The translations under genes were made by a program, and so were the position numbers. A stretch of 64,000 nt of DNA from Streptomyces sp. FIT100. Lineage in GTDB: Bacteria; Actinomycetota; Actinomycetes; Streptomycetales; Streptomycetaceae. Numbering within the stretch: the stretch's first letter is position 1; each line of letters begins with the position of its first letter. Below the pieces are notes generated by a model, which had not been told where the DNA came from, did no database searches, and saw only the letters and a list, made by a program, of their open reading frames with translations. Of this stretch, positions 28,009-38,056 are shown in pieces. Location of the stretch: contig NZ_CP075715.1 of NCBI RefSeq assembly GCF_024584805.1, forward strand, positions 3,158,026-3,222,025, given 5' to 3'.

Positions 28009-29486
28009 CGGTACAGCCTACGGCCGCAGTGCGGCCACGGACTCGCCCCCCGCTGCACGTAGAGCTTCTTCGCGCGGTACGTCTGCTCGGCGGCGGGCGC
28101 GTCCTGCGGGCGGCCCTTGCCGCCCAGCGCGTGCCAGGTGCTGGTGTCGAACTGGTACAGCCCGCCGTACGTCCCCGAGGGGTCGACCGCGTCCGGCCGT
28201 CCGCCCGACTCGCACTGGGCGAGCGCCTTCCAGTTGAGCCCGTCGGCGCCCGCGACGGAGTCCGGCAGCGGCTTCGTGCCGACGAGGACCCGCTGGGTGA
28301 CCGGCTCACGGACGGTCTCCTGGGAGACCCTCGACGGCTTCTGGCGGACGCCGTTGACGGTGCGGAGGGAGTAGGTGACGCGGCGGGAGCCGGACCGCCC
28401 CTGCCGTTCGACGACCTCGGTGCCGGAGTGCAGGGACGGGTCCTGGATCCGGACGGTGCCGTACGGGACGGGCTCTTCGCGGACCTGCCGGGTGCGGGTG
28501 ATCCGCATGACGGTGACGGTCTGGCCGTCGCGCGGGAAGCTGCCGGGCGGCACGGAGGTGGTGTCCTGGCCCTGCAGGGTGATCCCGGCCTGCTCGACGG
28601 CTTCCCGCACGGTCGCCGCGTTCGTACGGATCGTGCGCTCCCGGCCGTCGGCCATGACGGTGACCGTCCGCTCGGTGCGGACGTCGAGGGTGAGGCCCTT
28701 GCGGCCGATCGGCAGGGAGCGGGAGGCGGACAGGAACGCGCCCTCCGCCCGCACCCCGAGCTGGCGCAGCGCGTCGTCGACGGTGCGGGCGGTGGTCCAC
28801 ACCTGGCGGCGGTGGCCGTCGATGGTGAGCGTGACGGGACGGCCGTAGCGGACGACGACCTCGTCGCCGCTGACGAGGGGTGCGCCGGGCGCCGGGGCGA
28901 CGATGTCGTGCTCGCCGACGGCCAGGCCCTCGTCGGCGAGCAGCTCGCCCACGTCGTCGGCGAAGGTGTGCAGGCTGCGGGGCACCCCGTCGACGCTGAG
29001 GCGGACGGCCTTGTCGGCGGCGACGAAGGCGGTGGTGCCGCCGGCGAGGAAGGCGACGACGAGGGCCTGCGGGACGATCCGGCGCAGGTTGTCGACGGCG
29101 CCGCCGCCCAGCCCCGTTCTGCGGCGGCGGGCGGCCCGGCGGGCTTCGGCGCGGCCACCGGTGCCTGCTGCGGCGGGGGCGGCGGGGCCGGAGCCGGGGC
29201 CGGGGGCGGCGCCGTACGGGGGCGCCGTGAGCGCCGTGACGGTCGGCGCGAACGGGGAGACCGCGGGGGGCACCGTGACGGCCCTGCGGCCCGGGGCCGC
29301 CACGGGGGCCGGCGGCGGGGGCGGCGGCGGGGGCGCCGTGAGCCCGGCGGTGCGGCGCCCGGCGCGTACGACGACGCGACGGCCGGACTGCGGCATCCGC
29401 TGCGTCGTCCCTTGGGGAGTGTCCTGCCGGCCGGCCTGCGGAGTGCCCTGCCGACTGCCTTGCTGACTGCCCTGCGAAGTACTCAC
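28005..29486 (-). CDS. rpfB: Resuscitation-promoting factor RpfB
   Basis: A secreted or membrane-anchored muralytic protein that wakes dormant cells or spores. The 493 residues comprise a long Pro/Ala/Arg-rich cytoplasmic tail, one transmembrane segment ([15 protein letters not shown], about 155), three DUF348-type repeats, a G5 domain (about 330-405) and a C-terminal Rpf transglycosylase domain with the catalytic Glu in [26 protein letters not shown]. The GTG start at 29486 has no good ribosome site. The TGA overlaps rsmA. No cyclic-di-AMP riboswitch is seen in the 83 bases upstream, unlike rpfA genes. Confidence 0.93.
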   Translation of the reverse strand: MSTSQGSQQGSRQGTPQAGRQDTPQGTTQRMPQSGRRVVVRAGRRTAGLTAPPPPPPPPAPVAAPGRRAVTVPPAVSPFAPTVTALTAPPYGAAPGPGSGPAAPAAAGTGGRAEARRAARRRRTGLGGGAVDNLRRIVPQALVVAFLAGGTTAFVAADKAVRLSVDGVPRSLHTFADDVGELLADEGLAVGEHDIVAPAPGAPLVSGDEVVVRYGRPVTLTIDGHRRQVWTTARTVDDALRQLGVRAEGAFLSASRSLPIGRKGLTLDVRTERTVTVMADGRERTIRTNAATVREAVEQAGITLQGQDTTSVPPGSFPRDGQTVTVMRITRTRQVREEPVPYGTVRIQDPSLHSGTEVVERQGRSGSRRVTYSLRTVNGVRQKPSRVSQETVREPVTQRVLVGTKPLPDSVAGADGLNWKALAQCESGGRPDAVDPSGTYGGLYQFDTSTWHALGGKGRPQDAPAAEQTYRAKKLYVQRGASPWPHCGRRLYR

Positions 29487-29569
29487 GAGGCCGGGACCCT
29501 AGCCGAGCCGCGATCACTCTCCAAAGCGACTCGACTACCCACCGTCGTGGGACATTTGGACGTTATCGG

Positions 29570-30448
29570 TCAGTAACCAAACGCGCGTGCGGTGTTCGAG
29601 GCGATCGCCTCGGCCATCGCGTCCTCGTCGATCCCGCGCACCCCGGCCATCGCCCGGACCGTGACCGGAACGAGATAGGGCGCGTTGGGACGTCCGCGGT
29701 ACGGCGCGGGTGTCAGAAAAGGCGCGTCGGTCTCCACGAGGACGAGTTCCAGCGGGGCGGCGGCGAGCGCGTCGCGCAGCGGCTGGGCGTTCTTGAAGGT
29801 CACGTTGCCGGCAAAGGACATGAAGTAGCCGGCGCCGGCGCAGATCCGGGCCATGTCGGCGTCGCCGGAATAGCAGTGGAACACGGTCCGCTCGGGTGCG
29901 CCTTCTTCTTCGAGAATGCGCAGGACGTCCGCGTGCGCGTCCCGGTCGTGAATGACGAGGGCCTTTCCGTGCCGTTTCGCGATCTCGATATGGGCGCGGA
30001 AAGAGGTCTCCTGGGCGGCGATGCCCTCGGGGCCCGTACGGAAGAAGTCGAGACCCGTCTCGCCGACGGCCAGCACCTGCTCCAGGGCCGCGAGCCGGTC
30101 GATCTCGGCGAGCGCGTCGTCGAGCGCGTCGGCGCCCCCGGCCTCCCTGGCCCCCTGCCGCGACCAGCCGTCGGGGTCCCCGTGGACGATGCGCGGGGCC
30201 TCGTTCGGATGCAGCGCGACCGCCGCGTGCACGCTCTCGTGCGCGGCGGCCGTCTCCGCGGCCCAGCGGGAGCCCTTGATGTCGCAGCCCACCTGGACCA
30301 CCGTCGTGACGCCGACGGACGCGGCCTTCGCGAGAGCTTCCTCGACGGTGCCGCTCTGCATGTCCAGGTGGGTGTGCGAATCGGCGACCGGCACGCTCAG
30401 CGGTGCGGGCAGCGGCGGAGGGGTGGCGTCGTCGGACTTGGGGCTCAT
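29570..30448 (-). CDS. tatD: TatD-family metal-dependent DNase/hydrolase
   Basis: A cytoplasmic two-metal hydrolase of 292 residues. Metal ligands: DSHTHLD, the Glu in VGETGLDFF, the IHDRDAH and HCYSGD histidines, and the ETDAPFL aspartate. The family has 3'-5' exonuclease activity. ATG 30448 (MSPKSDD) is chosen over an upstream in-frame start. It is 83 bases upstream of rpfB. The 123-base gap upstream is rich in GCTGCCGGT-type short repeats and has no gene. Confidence 0.92.
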   Translation of the reverse strand: MSPKSDDATPPPLPAPLSVPVADSHTHLDMQSGTVEEALAKAASVGVTTVVQVGCDIKGSRWAAETAAAHESVHAAVALHPNEAPRIVHGDPDGWSRQGAREAGGADALDDALAEIDRLAALEQVLAVGETGLDFFRTGPEGIAAQETSFRAHIEIAKRHGKALVIHDRDAHADVLRILEEEGAPERTVFHCYSGDADMARICAGAGYFMSFAGNVTFKNAQPLRDALAAAPLELVLVETDAPFLTPAPYRGRPNAPYLVPVTVRAMAGVRGIDEDAMAEAIASNTARAFGY

Positions 30449-30571
30449 GCACGCGATCCTACGAGCCCCTTCCACGGGGCTGTTGCTCGCCGGCCTCCGC
30501 TGCCGCCGGTGCTGCGCCGGCGCTGTCGTTGCTGCGTCTTCACTGCCGGTGCTGCCGGTGCTGCCGCCGGT

Positions 30572-31069
30572 CTACGGCTGTCGTCGGCGGGAGGAGCGGA
30601 ACAGGTCGGACAGGCGCCTGCGGCGCACCGGCCCGGTGCCCGCGCCCGCGGGCGCGGCGGGCTGCCCGGCGGCCGGCTCGGCCGCTTCCCCCGGCGCCAC
30701 CGGGGCGGCCGGAACGACAGGAGCCTTCTTGGAAGCAGAGGACTTCCTGGAAGGTGAGTACGTCGCCGGGACGGGTCCCGCGATTCCGGGCGCGACGGGA
30801 TAGTGGTAAAGCGCGTCCAGCGTGTTCGTCACCGACGAGACCTGGCCCGCCCGCATGATGCGCACCTTGTGCTCACCGCAGTTCAGGCACGTGGGCTGGG
30901 TGAGCGGCGAGGGCACGCGCGTCCCATCGGCCTTGTAGATGACGAAGTCGTGGCCCTGTGCGTCCGTGTGGTGCTCTATCTCGTACGCCTGCTCCCAGCC
31001 GTATCCGCAGCGCATGCACGCGAAGGCATAGGCCTCGTGCTCGATGCGGATACCTGCGATCTCGCTCAT
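30572..31069 (-). CDS. Zinc-ribbon-like conserved actinobacterial protein
   Basis: A 165-residue protein. Residues 1-85 carry two CxxC pairs (CMRCG at about 18 and CLNCG at about 71), suggesting a zinc-binding fold. The rest is Ala/Pro-rich and ends in an Arg-rich tail (RRRRLSDLFRSSRRR). The start ATG 31069 follows GAGGAG at six bases. It stands between rsmI and tatD on the same strand. I do not know a function; a nucleic-acid or ribosome role is a guess from the Cys pairs and the basic tail. Confidence 0.8.
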   Translation of the reverse strand: MSEIAGIRIEHEAYAFACMRCGYGWEQAYEIEHHTDAQGHDFVIYKADGTRVPSPLTQPTCLNCGEHKVRIMRAGQVSSVTNTLDALYHYPVAPGIAGPVPATYSPSRKSSASKKAPVVPAAPVAPGEAAEPAAGQPAAPAGAGTGPVRRRRLSDLFRSSRRRQP

Positions 31070-31208
31070 GTGAGCTCCTCTCCACTGGTCCAGTGGACGC
31101 CTTTTCCGGCGGGAGCGCATCAGTGGCTGCCGATTGATGGACGGGAATTTGGCCGTACCATGCCTTCCCATGCCCGAAAGGCCCGTCACACGGTCTGTGC
31201 TTTGCCTT

Positions 31209-32108
31209 TCAGGTTAGTCCTTTACCGTTCTCGGGCCCTTGTCTGTCCGCATTCTTTGCCGCCACCACGGCATCGAACACCTCGCGCTTGGGAACGCCCG
31301 CCTCCGCGGCGACGGCGGCGATCGCCTCCTTGCGCCGCTCGCCCGCCTCCTCGCGCACGCGCACCCTGTGCACCAGCTCGTCCGCGTCCAGCTCGGCGGG
31401 CCCGGCGGCCGGGGCGCCCTCGACCACGACCGTGATCTCGCCGCGTACGCCCTCGGCCGCCCACTGCGCCAGCTCGCCGAGCCCGCCGCGCTTGACCTCC
31501 TCGTACGTCTTCGTCAGCTCGCGGCAGACGGCGGCCCTGCGGTCCTTGCCGAACACCTCGGCCATGGCGGCCAGGGTGTCGTCGAGCCGGTGCGGCGCCT
31601 CGAAGTAGACGAGCGTGCGGCGCTCGGCCGCGACCTCGCGCAGCCGGCCGAGCCGCTCGCCCGCCTTGCGCGGCAGGAAGCCCTCGAAGCAGAAGCGGTC
31701 CACGGGCAGCCCGGAGAGCGCGAGCGCGGTGAGCACGGCGGACGGGCCGGGCACGGCGGTGACCCTGATGTCCTTCTCGACGGCCGCGGCGACCAGGCGG
31801 TAGCCGGGGTCGGAGACGGAAGGCATACCCGCGTCGGTGACGAGCAGCACCCGGGACCCGCCTTCCAGCGCCTCGACCAGCTCGGGCGTACGGGCCGACT
31901 CGTTCCCCTCGAAGTACGACACGACCCGGCCGCGGGTCTGCACCCCGAGCGCCTGGGTGAGCCGGCGCAGCCGCCGGGTGTCCTCCGCCGCGACCACGTC
32001 GGCGGTCTCCAGCTCCGCCGCCAGCCGCGGCGGCGCGTCCGCCACATCACCGATGGGCGTGCCTGCCAGTACGAGGGTTCCAGTCACCGATCCAGTCACA
32101 TCAGCCAT
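31209..32108 (-). CDS. rsmI: 16S rRNA (cytidine-1402-2'-O)-methyltransferase
   Basis: Methylates the ribose of C1402 in the decoding centre, with SAM. The 299-residue tetrapyrrole-methylase-fold protein has the N-terminal VLAGTPIGDVAD, AAEDTRR, VTDAGMPSVSDPGY and PGPSAVLTAL motifs. ATG 32108 is the start, divergent from pmt with 53 bases between. Confidence 0.95.
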   Translation of the reverse strand: MADVTGSVTGTLVLAGTPIGDVADAPPRLAAELETADVVAAEDTRRLRRLTQALGVQTRGRVVSYFEGNESARTPELVEALEGGSRVLLVTDAGMPSVSDPGYRLVAAAVEKDIRVTAVPGPSAVLTALALSGLPVDRFCFEGFLPRKAGERLGRLREVAAERRTLVYFEAPHRLDDTLAAMAEVFGKDRRAAVCRELTKTYEEVKRGGLGELAQWAAEGVRGEITVVVEGAPAAGPAELDADELVHRVRVREEAGERRKEAIAAVAAEAGVPKREVFDAVVAAKNADRQGPENGKGLT

Positions 32109-32161
32109 CCTCGCAGGGCCGGACGCACCCCATGCACAGACGCGTTCCCTACGATGGCGCG

Positions 32162-33883
32162 GTGACCAGTACTGCCCCGCGGGCCCTGCACGGGACGGAA
32201 GCCGCGGAACAGCCCCCCTCCTGGCAGCAGCGCCTGCGCAGATTCAGCCATGTGCCGCGACCCGTGCCGGGGCTGCGAGAACGGCTCGTACCGCCGTACA
32301 CGCGCCCCTCCCCGCGCACCTGGTCGGTGCTCGGCGTGGGCCCGTCGGCGACGCGGACCGCCGAGCGCGCGCTGGCGTGGGGCGGGCCGCTGCTCGTGGC
32401 GCTGGTGGCCGGAGTCCTGCGGTTCTGGCAGCTCGGCAGCCCCAAGGCGGTGATATTCGACGAGACGTACTACGCGAAGGACGCCTGGGCACTGATCAAC
32501 CAGGGGTACGAGGGGTCCTGGCCTAAGGACGTCGACAAATCGATCCTGGCGAACCCGGACGCCGTCCCCGTGCCCACGGACCCCGGCTATGTCGTCCACC
32601 CGCCGGTCGGGAAGTGGATCATCGGGCTCGGCGAGCAGCTGTTCGGCTTCACCCCCTTCGGCTGGCGCTTCATGGTGGCCTTGCTCGGCACGCTGTCCGT
32701 GCTGATGCTGTGCCGCATCGGGCGGCGGCTGTTCCGCTCGACGTTCCTCGGCTGCCTGGCGGGCGCGCTGCTCGCCGTCGACGGCCTGCACTTCGTGATG
32801 AGCCGCACGGCCCTGCTCGACCTGGTGCTGATGTTCTTCGTGCTGGCCGCCTTCGGCTGTCTGCTCGTCCACCGGGACCGGGCGCGCGAACGGCTCGCCG
32901 GCGCACTGCCGGTGGACGCGGAGGGCGTACTGCGCCCCGACACACGGATCGCCGAGGAGCTGCGCCTCGGCCTGCGCCCATGGCGCATCGCGGCCGGCCT
33001 GATGCTCGGCCTGGCCTTCGCGACCAAGTGGAACGGGCTCTACATCCTGGCCGCCTTCGGCCTGCTGACGGTCCTCTGGGACGTCGGGGCCCGGCGCACG
33101 GCGGGCGCGGTCCAGCCGTACCTGGCAGTCCTGCGGCGTGACCTCGTGCCGGCGTTCCTCGCGACGGTGCCGGTCGCGATCGTCACGTACGTCGCTTCGT
33201 GGACGGGCTGGATCGTCACGGACAAGGGCTACTTCCGCGACTGGGCCGAGAAGGACGGCAGCGGCGGTGTCTGGAGCTGGCTGCCCGACTGGCTGCGGAG
33301 CCTCTGGCACTACGAGACCGAGGTCTTCGAGTTCCACGTCAACCTGACCTCGGGCCACACCTACCAGTCCAACCCCTGGAGCTGGATCGTCCTCGGCCGC
33401 CCCGTCTCCTACTTCTACGAGGACCCGGCCGCCGGCGAGGACGGCTGCCCGGCGTCGACGGCGGGCAAGTGCGCCCGCGAGGTCCTTGCGCTCGGCACCC
33501 CGCTGCTGTGGTGGGCGGCGTGCTTCGCCCTCGCGTACGTCCTGTGGCGCTGGCTCTTCCGCCGCGACTGGCGCGCGGGCGCGATCGCCTGCGGGGTGGC
33601 CGCGGGCTGGGTCCCCTGGTTCCTCTACCAGGAGCGCACGATCTTCCTCTTCTACGCGGTCGTCTTCGTGCCGTTCCTCTGCCTCGCGGTCACGATGATG
33701 ATCGGCGCGATCATCGGCCCGCCAGGCTCGGACGAACGGCGCAGGACGATCGGCGCGGTGGGCGCGGGCGTGCTCGTGCTCCTGATCATCTGGAACTTCA
33801 TCTACTTCTGGCCGATCTACACGGGTACCCCGATCCCCCTGGACGACTGGCGGGGCAGGATGTGGGTCGACACCTGGGTCTAG
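32162..33883 (+). CDS. pmt: Protein O-mannosyltransferase (GT39)
   Basis: Transfers mannose from polyprenyl phosphate mannose to secreted proteins at the outer face of the membrane. The 573-residue protein has the catalytic acidic pair in FDETYYAKD after the first membrane segment, HPPVGKW, and about ten membrane segments. The GTG at 32162 is taken as start because MTSTAPRA matches the usual N-terminus. ATG 32132 in frame is an alternative; neither has a strong ribosome site. In Streptomyces the enzyme modifies lipoproteins such as PstS, is needed for phiC31 infection, and affects cell-wall antibiotic sensitivity. Confidence 0.93.
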   Translation: MTSTAPRALHGTEAAEQPPSWQQRLRRFSHVPRPVPGLRERLVPPYTRPSPRTWSVLGVGPSATRTAERALAWGGPLLVALVAGVLRFWQLGSPKAVIFDETYYAKDAWALINQGYEGSWPKDVDKSILANPDAVPVPTDPGYVVHPPVGKWIIGLGEQLFGFTPFGWRFMVALLGTLSVLMLCRIGRRLFRSTFLGCLAGALLAVDGLHFVMSRTALLDLVLMFFVLAAFGCLLVHRDRARERLAGALPVDAEGVLRPDTRIAEELRLGLRPWRIAAGLMLGLAFATKWNGLYILAAFGLLTVLWDVGARRTAGAVQPYLAVLRRDLVPAFLATVPVAIVTYVASWTGWIVTDKGYFRDWAEKDGSGGVWSWLPDWLRSLWHYETEVFEFHVNLTSGHTYQSNPWSWIVLGRPVSYFYEDPAAGEDGCPASTAGKCAREVLALGTPLLWWAACFALAYVLWRWLFRRDWRAGAIACGVAAGWVPWFLYQERTIFLFYAVVFVPFLCLAVTMMIGAIIGPPGSDERRRTIGAVGAGVLVLLIIWNFIYFWPIYTGTPIPLDDWRGRMWVDTWV

Positions 33884-34080
33884 CCGGGCGACGGTTTTCT
33901 CCGGCGGGGTCCGTGCGGGTGGCGGCCGAAGGAGTGCTTGGGTGGCGCGGCCTGTCGGCCGTGACCTGCGGAAACGTCCTGAGGGCGCATATGGCCCCGC
34001 TGGGCGCCGAAGCGGACCGGTCGAGAGTGTGACTTTCTGTGAGGGACAGCTGCGCGCCTCACCCGGGAGACAGCCGAGCC

Positions 34081-34953
34081 ATGTTCGAGTTCCGCCGCCT
34101 TGACGACAACCGGCCGAAGACGGCTCCGACTGGGTGCTGGGGCCGGCGCCGGGCCAGTGCCCGGTCGCTGCCCGCGCTCATCGTTCTCGTCGTCGGAGGG
34201 CTGTTCGTCTTTTCCACCTCCACAACGGCCGCCGCTCCCGGAACGCCGAGGCGCGCCGTGGAATCGACCACGTCCGCAGCCACCTCGAGCACCGGCTCGC
34301 CCACCGCCTCGACCCGCTCGGCCGGCTCGCACGACCCAGACGACTCACACGGCTCGCACGATTCGCGTCGCGGCTCGCACGATTCGCACGACTCACACGA
34401 CTCGTTGTGCAAGGACGCCACCCCCACCAGAGTGGGTACCGAGAAGAACGACGTCATCGTCGGCACCCCCGGCAACGACGTGATCTTCGCGCTCGGCGGC
34501 AATGACACGGTCTACGCCCTCGCGGGGAACGACCTCGTCTGCGGCGGCAAGGGCAACGACACGCTCAACGGCGACAGGGACAACGACCAGCTCTCCGGCG
34601 GCCCGGGCGACGACCAGCTCTTCGGCGGCTTCGGCAACGACGACCTTCGCGGTGATTCGGGCAACGACGAGCTCCGCGGTGAGCTCGGCAGCGACGAGCT
34701 TGCCGGTGGCCCGGGCAACGACCGGCTCTCCGGTTTCCTGGGCAGCGACATCCTCTTCGGCGGAAAGGGCAACGACCGCCTCCGCGGTGGAAGGGACAAC
34801 GACCAGCTCTTCGGCAACGCGGGCAACGACCAGCTCTTCGGGGACGCCGACGACGACGCCCTGGACGGCGGATCGGGCACGAACTCCAACGACGGCGGAC
34901 GCGGCATCAACACCTGCGTCGACCCGAGCGACGGCCCCGGCTGCAACGACTGA
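34081..34953 (+). CDS. Secreted RTX-type calcium-binding repeat protein
   Basis: A 290-residue exported protein. The N-terminus has basic residues then a hydrophobic segment (SLPALIVLVVGGLFVFSTSTTAAA), an apparent signal. Residues about 65-110 form a Ser/Thr- then His/Asp-rich linker with SHD repeats. From about 125 to 270 there are about ten glycine-rich nonapeptides such as GGKGNDTLN, GGFGNDDLR and GNAGNDQLF, the calcium-binding beta-roll motif. No enzyme domain is joined. ATG 34081 is chosen with GGGAGA at ten bases; GTG 34039 is possible. No type I secretion genes are near, so Sec export is likely. Confidence 0.85.
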   Translation: MFEFRRLDDNRPKTAPTGCWGRRRASARSLPALIVLVVGGLFVFSTSTTAAAPGTPRRAVESTTSAATSSTGSPTASTRSAGSHDPDDSHGSHDSRRGSHDSHDSHDSLCKDATPTRVGTEKNDVIVGTPGNDVIFALGGNDTVYALAGNDLVCGGKGNDTLNGDRDNDQLSGGPGDDQLFGGFGNDDLRGDSGNDELRGELGSDELAGGPGNDRLSGFLGSDILFGGKGNDRLRGGRDNDQLFGNAGNDQLFGDADDDALDGGSGTNSNDGGRGINTCVDPSDGPGCND

Positions 34954-34970
34954 CGCCTCGTGCCGCGAAG

Positions 34971-35483
34971 TCAGCTGCCGGCGGGCCGCTCGGGGGCCGG
35001 GCTGCGGCCGCCGCCGTGGCGCCGGTAGGCGATGAGCAGGAGCACGGCGATCAGGGGTTGAAGGATGTCGGTGTAGATCGGCTGGACGTTGTTCGGGGCG
35101 GTGTTTTCGTGGGCGACGAGCTGCATGATGTGGCCCGCGGCGTCGCCCCAGTAGAGGATGGCCAGCGCGATGACCGCGGCCGTCATGAACGAGTCCCGGC
35201 GCCAGATGGACATGAAGCCGATGGTGCCGACCGCGATGTCGGCCCAGCCGACTTCCCACTGGAACGGGCTGTGGGCGAATCCGATGCCGTCGGCGATGGT
35301 GGGCGCGTCGGGGCCGATGTGCCCGAGGCCGGTCAGCACGGACAGTGCACCGCTGGCGCCGACGAACCAGAGCAGCCAGATCTCGATGGTGCGAAGGCGC
35401 GTCCGGCGATTGGGTCTGCGGTCGACGAACGTGTGGATGAGGGGAAAGACCACGAGCACCACAAAGTAGGCAATAAGGAACAT
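34971..35483 (-). CDS. Conserved four-to-five-helix membrane protein
   Basis: A 170-residue protein starting MFLIAYFVVLVVFPLIHTFVDRR, with four to five hydrophobic segments and the polar motif ILYWGDAAGHIMQL in a late helix. It resembles an uncharacterised membrane family (DUF6790-like). ATG 35483 is the start. It converges on the RTX gene with a gap of 17 bases. The function is unknown. The 217-base gap upstream carries a short GGCACACAAGGCACACAAGG repeat and no gene. Confidence 0.7.
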   Translation of the reverse strand: MFLIAYFVVLVVFPLIHTFVDRRPNRRTRLRTIEIWLLWFVGASGALSVLTGLGHIGPDAPTIADGIGFAHSPFQWEVGWADIAVGTIGFMSIWRRDSFMTAAVIALAILYWGDAAGHIMQLVAHENTAPNNVQPIYTDILQPLIAVLLLIAYRRHGGGRSPAPERPAGS

Positions 35484-35700
35484 GGGCGGAGCATAGGCTC
35501 GCCGCGCACATCGACCCCCCTCCAGCGGGTGCAACGGTGTGCCGCACGGGGAACCCGGGGTTCCTCGGGGCACACAAGGCACACAAGGCGAAGCGGCCGC
35601 GACGCCCGCGGGGATGCGAGGGATACTGGGCGGGTCGGGCGGGTCCGCCCGATGCCGCCCGATACCGGACCGCCTGATGCCGGCCGACGTGGAGTCGTCG

Positions 35701-36309
35701 ATGACCACACCGCGGGACCTGTTGATCGTCGCCATGGACACGGACACCGGTCGGTCCCCGGAGCGCGGCGATCTGGCGCTCGCGCTCGCGGGGGGCGAGC
35801 TGATCGACCTCCTCAGCGCCCAGGCCGTCACCCTGGACGGTGATCGCCTCGTACCCAGCCCCCCGCCGGCCGTGACGGACCACCTGCTGGAGACGGCCGC
35901 GTCGACGGTTGCCGCGGAGGCGCCGTACGAGTCAGTCGGCGACTGGCTGTGGCGGCGGGGCCGGGGGCTGACCGAGACCTACCTCGCCGCCTTCGATGCG
36001 GAGGGGCTGCTCACCCGGCAGCGGCGCCACCGCTGGATGCCGTTCTCGGCCGGCCAGACGGTGCTGGCCGACTCCCCCGCCCGCCGCTCGGCGGCGGACC
36101 GCTACTCCTCGCGGGAGCCCGTACTCACCGCCCTGGCGGCAGCCGTCGGGCTCGACGACGAGCCGGGGCAGGACGCCCCGGACGTGGAGGACGACGCGGT
36201 GGCCACGGTCCTCGCAGCGGTCCACGACGCCCTGCGGGAACTGGACGCCGAACGGCAGCGGCGGGCCGTGGAGGAAGCGGCCGCGGACAACATCCGACGA
36301 GGCCAATGA
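35701..36309 (+). CDS. GOLPH3/VPS74-family (GPP34) protein
   Basis: A 202-residue protein of the GPP34 fold, which in eukaryotes binds phosphatidylinositol-4-phosphate. In actinobacteria the role is unknown; many lie near regulatory or membrane genes. Visible family features: PRDLLIVAMDTDTGR at the start, ALAGGELIDLLSAQAVTLDGDRLVP, and the AAEAPYESVGDWLWRRGRGL segment. ATG 35701 follows GGAG at nine bases. It stands alone on this strand before the PiT transporter with 222 bases between. Confidence 0.85.
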   Translation: MTTPRDLLIVAMDTDTGRSPERGDLALALAGGELIDLLSAQAVTLDGDRLVPSPPPAVTDHLLETAASTVAAEAPYESVGDWLWRRGRGLTETYLAAFDAEGLLTRQRRHRWMPFSAGQTVLADSPARRSAADRYSSREPVLTALAAAVGLDDEPGQDAPDVEDDAVATVLAAVHDALRELDAERQRRAVEEAAADNIRRGQ

Positions 36310-36531
36310 CGTTCTCGGCGACTGGGCACACCCCCGGGCGGCGTCTGCGGCAGACCGCACGAACAAAGCGGACAAACTTCTCTTCTGTAGCGTGTGCCAC
36401 AGTTTGTTCACAAGAGACACAAATGCCTTCATAGTGGTCTCACGGCGCCGGAATCCCGATCGATCCTCCGGTCATGGAGAGTCCTCGGTGCGCCACGCCC
36501 CCGTCCCTCCCCCACATCAGAGACCTGAGGC

Positions 36532-37677
<1,146 letters not shown>

Positions 37678-37718
37678 CCGGACCGGCAAGGCAGAGAAGA
37701 GAGAAGAGAAGAAGCACG

Positions 37719-37934
37719 ATGAACATCGACTGGGCAGCACTCGGCCAGGTCTTCGGCGTCAGCCTCGCGGTGACGGTCGCGATCGTGGGCCTGTTCACCC
37801 TCGGCATCGTCGGCACCTCCCGGCCGGGCCGCGGCGCGGGTTCCGTGGCCGTCGCCCGCACCGCCGGCGGGTACGTCTGCTACGCGCTCTGCGCGGCGGC
37901 CGTGGCCTTCGGCATCCACCTGATCGCCTTCTGA
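37719..37934 (+). CDS. Small membrane protein co-transcribed with the PiT transporter
   Basis: A 71-residue protein with two hydrophobic segments (about 9-33 and 50-70) separated by a basic loop. It starts 41 bases after the transporter, with a purine-rich ribosome site (GAGAAGAAG), and is followed by a strong terminator, so it is the second gene of a two-gene operon. The family is unknown to me; its constant position suggests an accessory subunit of the transporter. Confidence 0.75.
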   Translation: MNIDWAALGQVFGVSLAVTVAIVGLFTLGIVGTSRPGRGAGSVAVARTAGGYVCYALCAAAVAFGIHLIAF

Positions 37935-37959
37935 CTGCGACGGGAAACCGCACACCCTG

Positions 37960-37995
37960 ACGGGGTGCGGGGCGCACCGGCGCCCCGCACCCCGT
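37960..37995 (+). terminator. Terminator of the PiT operon
   Basis: A perfect 16-bp stem (37960-37975 with 37980-37995), four-base loop, followed by CTTCCT. It lies 25 bases after the small membrane protein gene. Confidence 0.85.
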
Positions 37996-38056
37996 CTTCC
38001 TGCCGTCCGGCGACGCGTGTCAGGATGAGCCGGCCCGAACAGCCCTGGGGGACGCA

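Noticed and set aside
29487..29569. Cyclic-di-AMP (ydaO) riboswitch upstream of rpfB
   Set aside because: The gap of 83 bases is too short and lacks the motif; the riboswitch is known for rpfA.
36406..36430. PHO box before the PiT transporter
   Set aside because: Only one GTTCACA half is present; the second 11-base repeat does not match the consensus.
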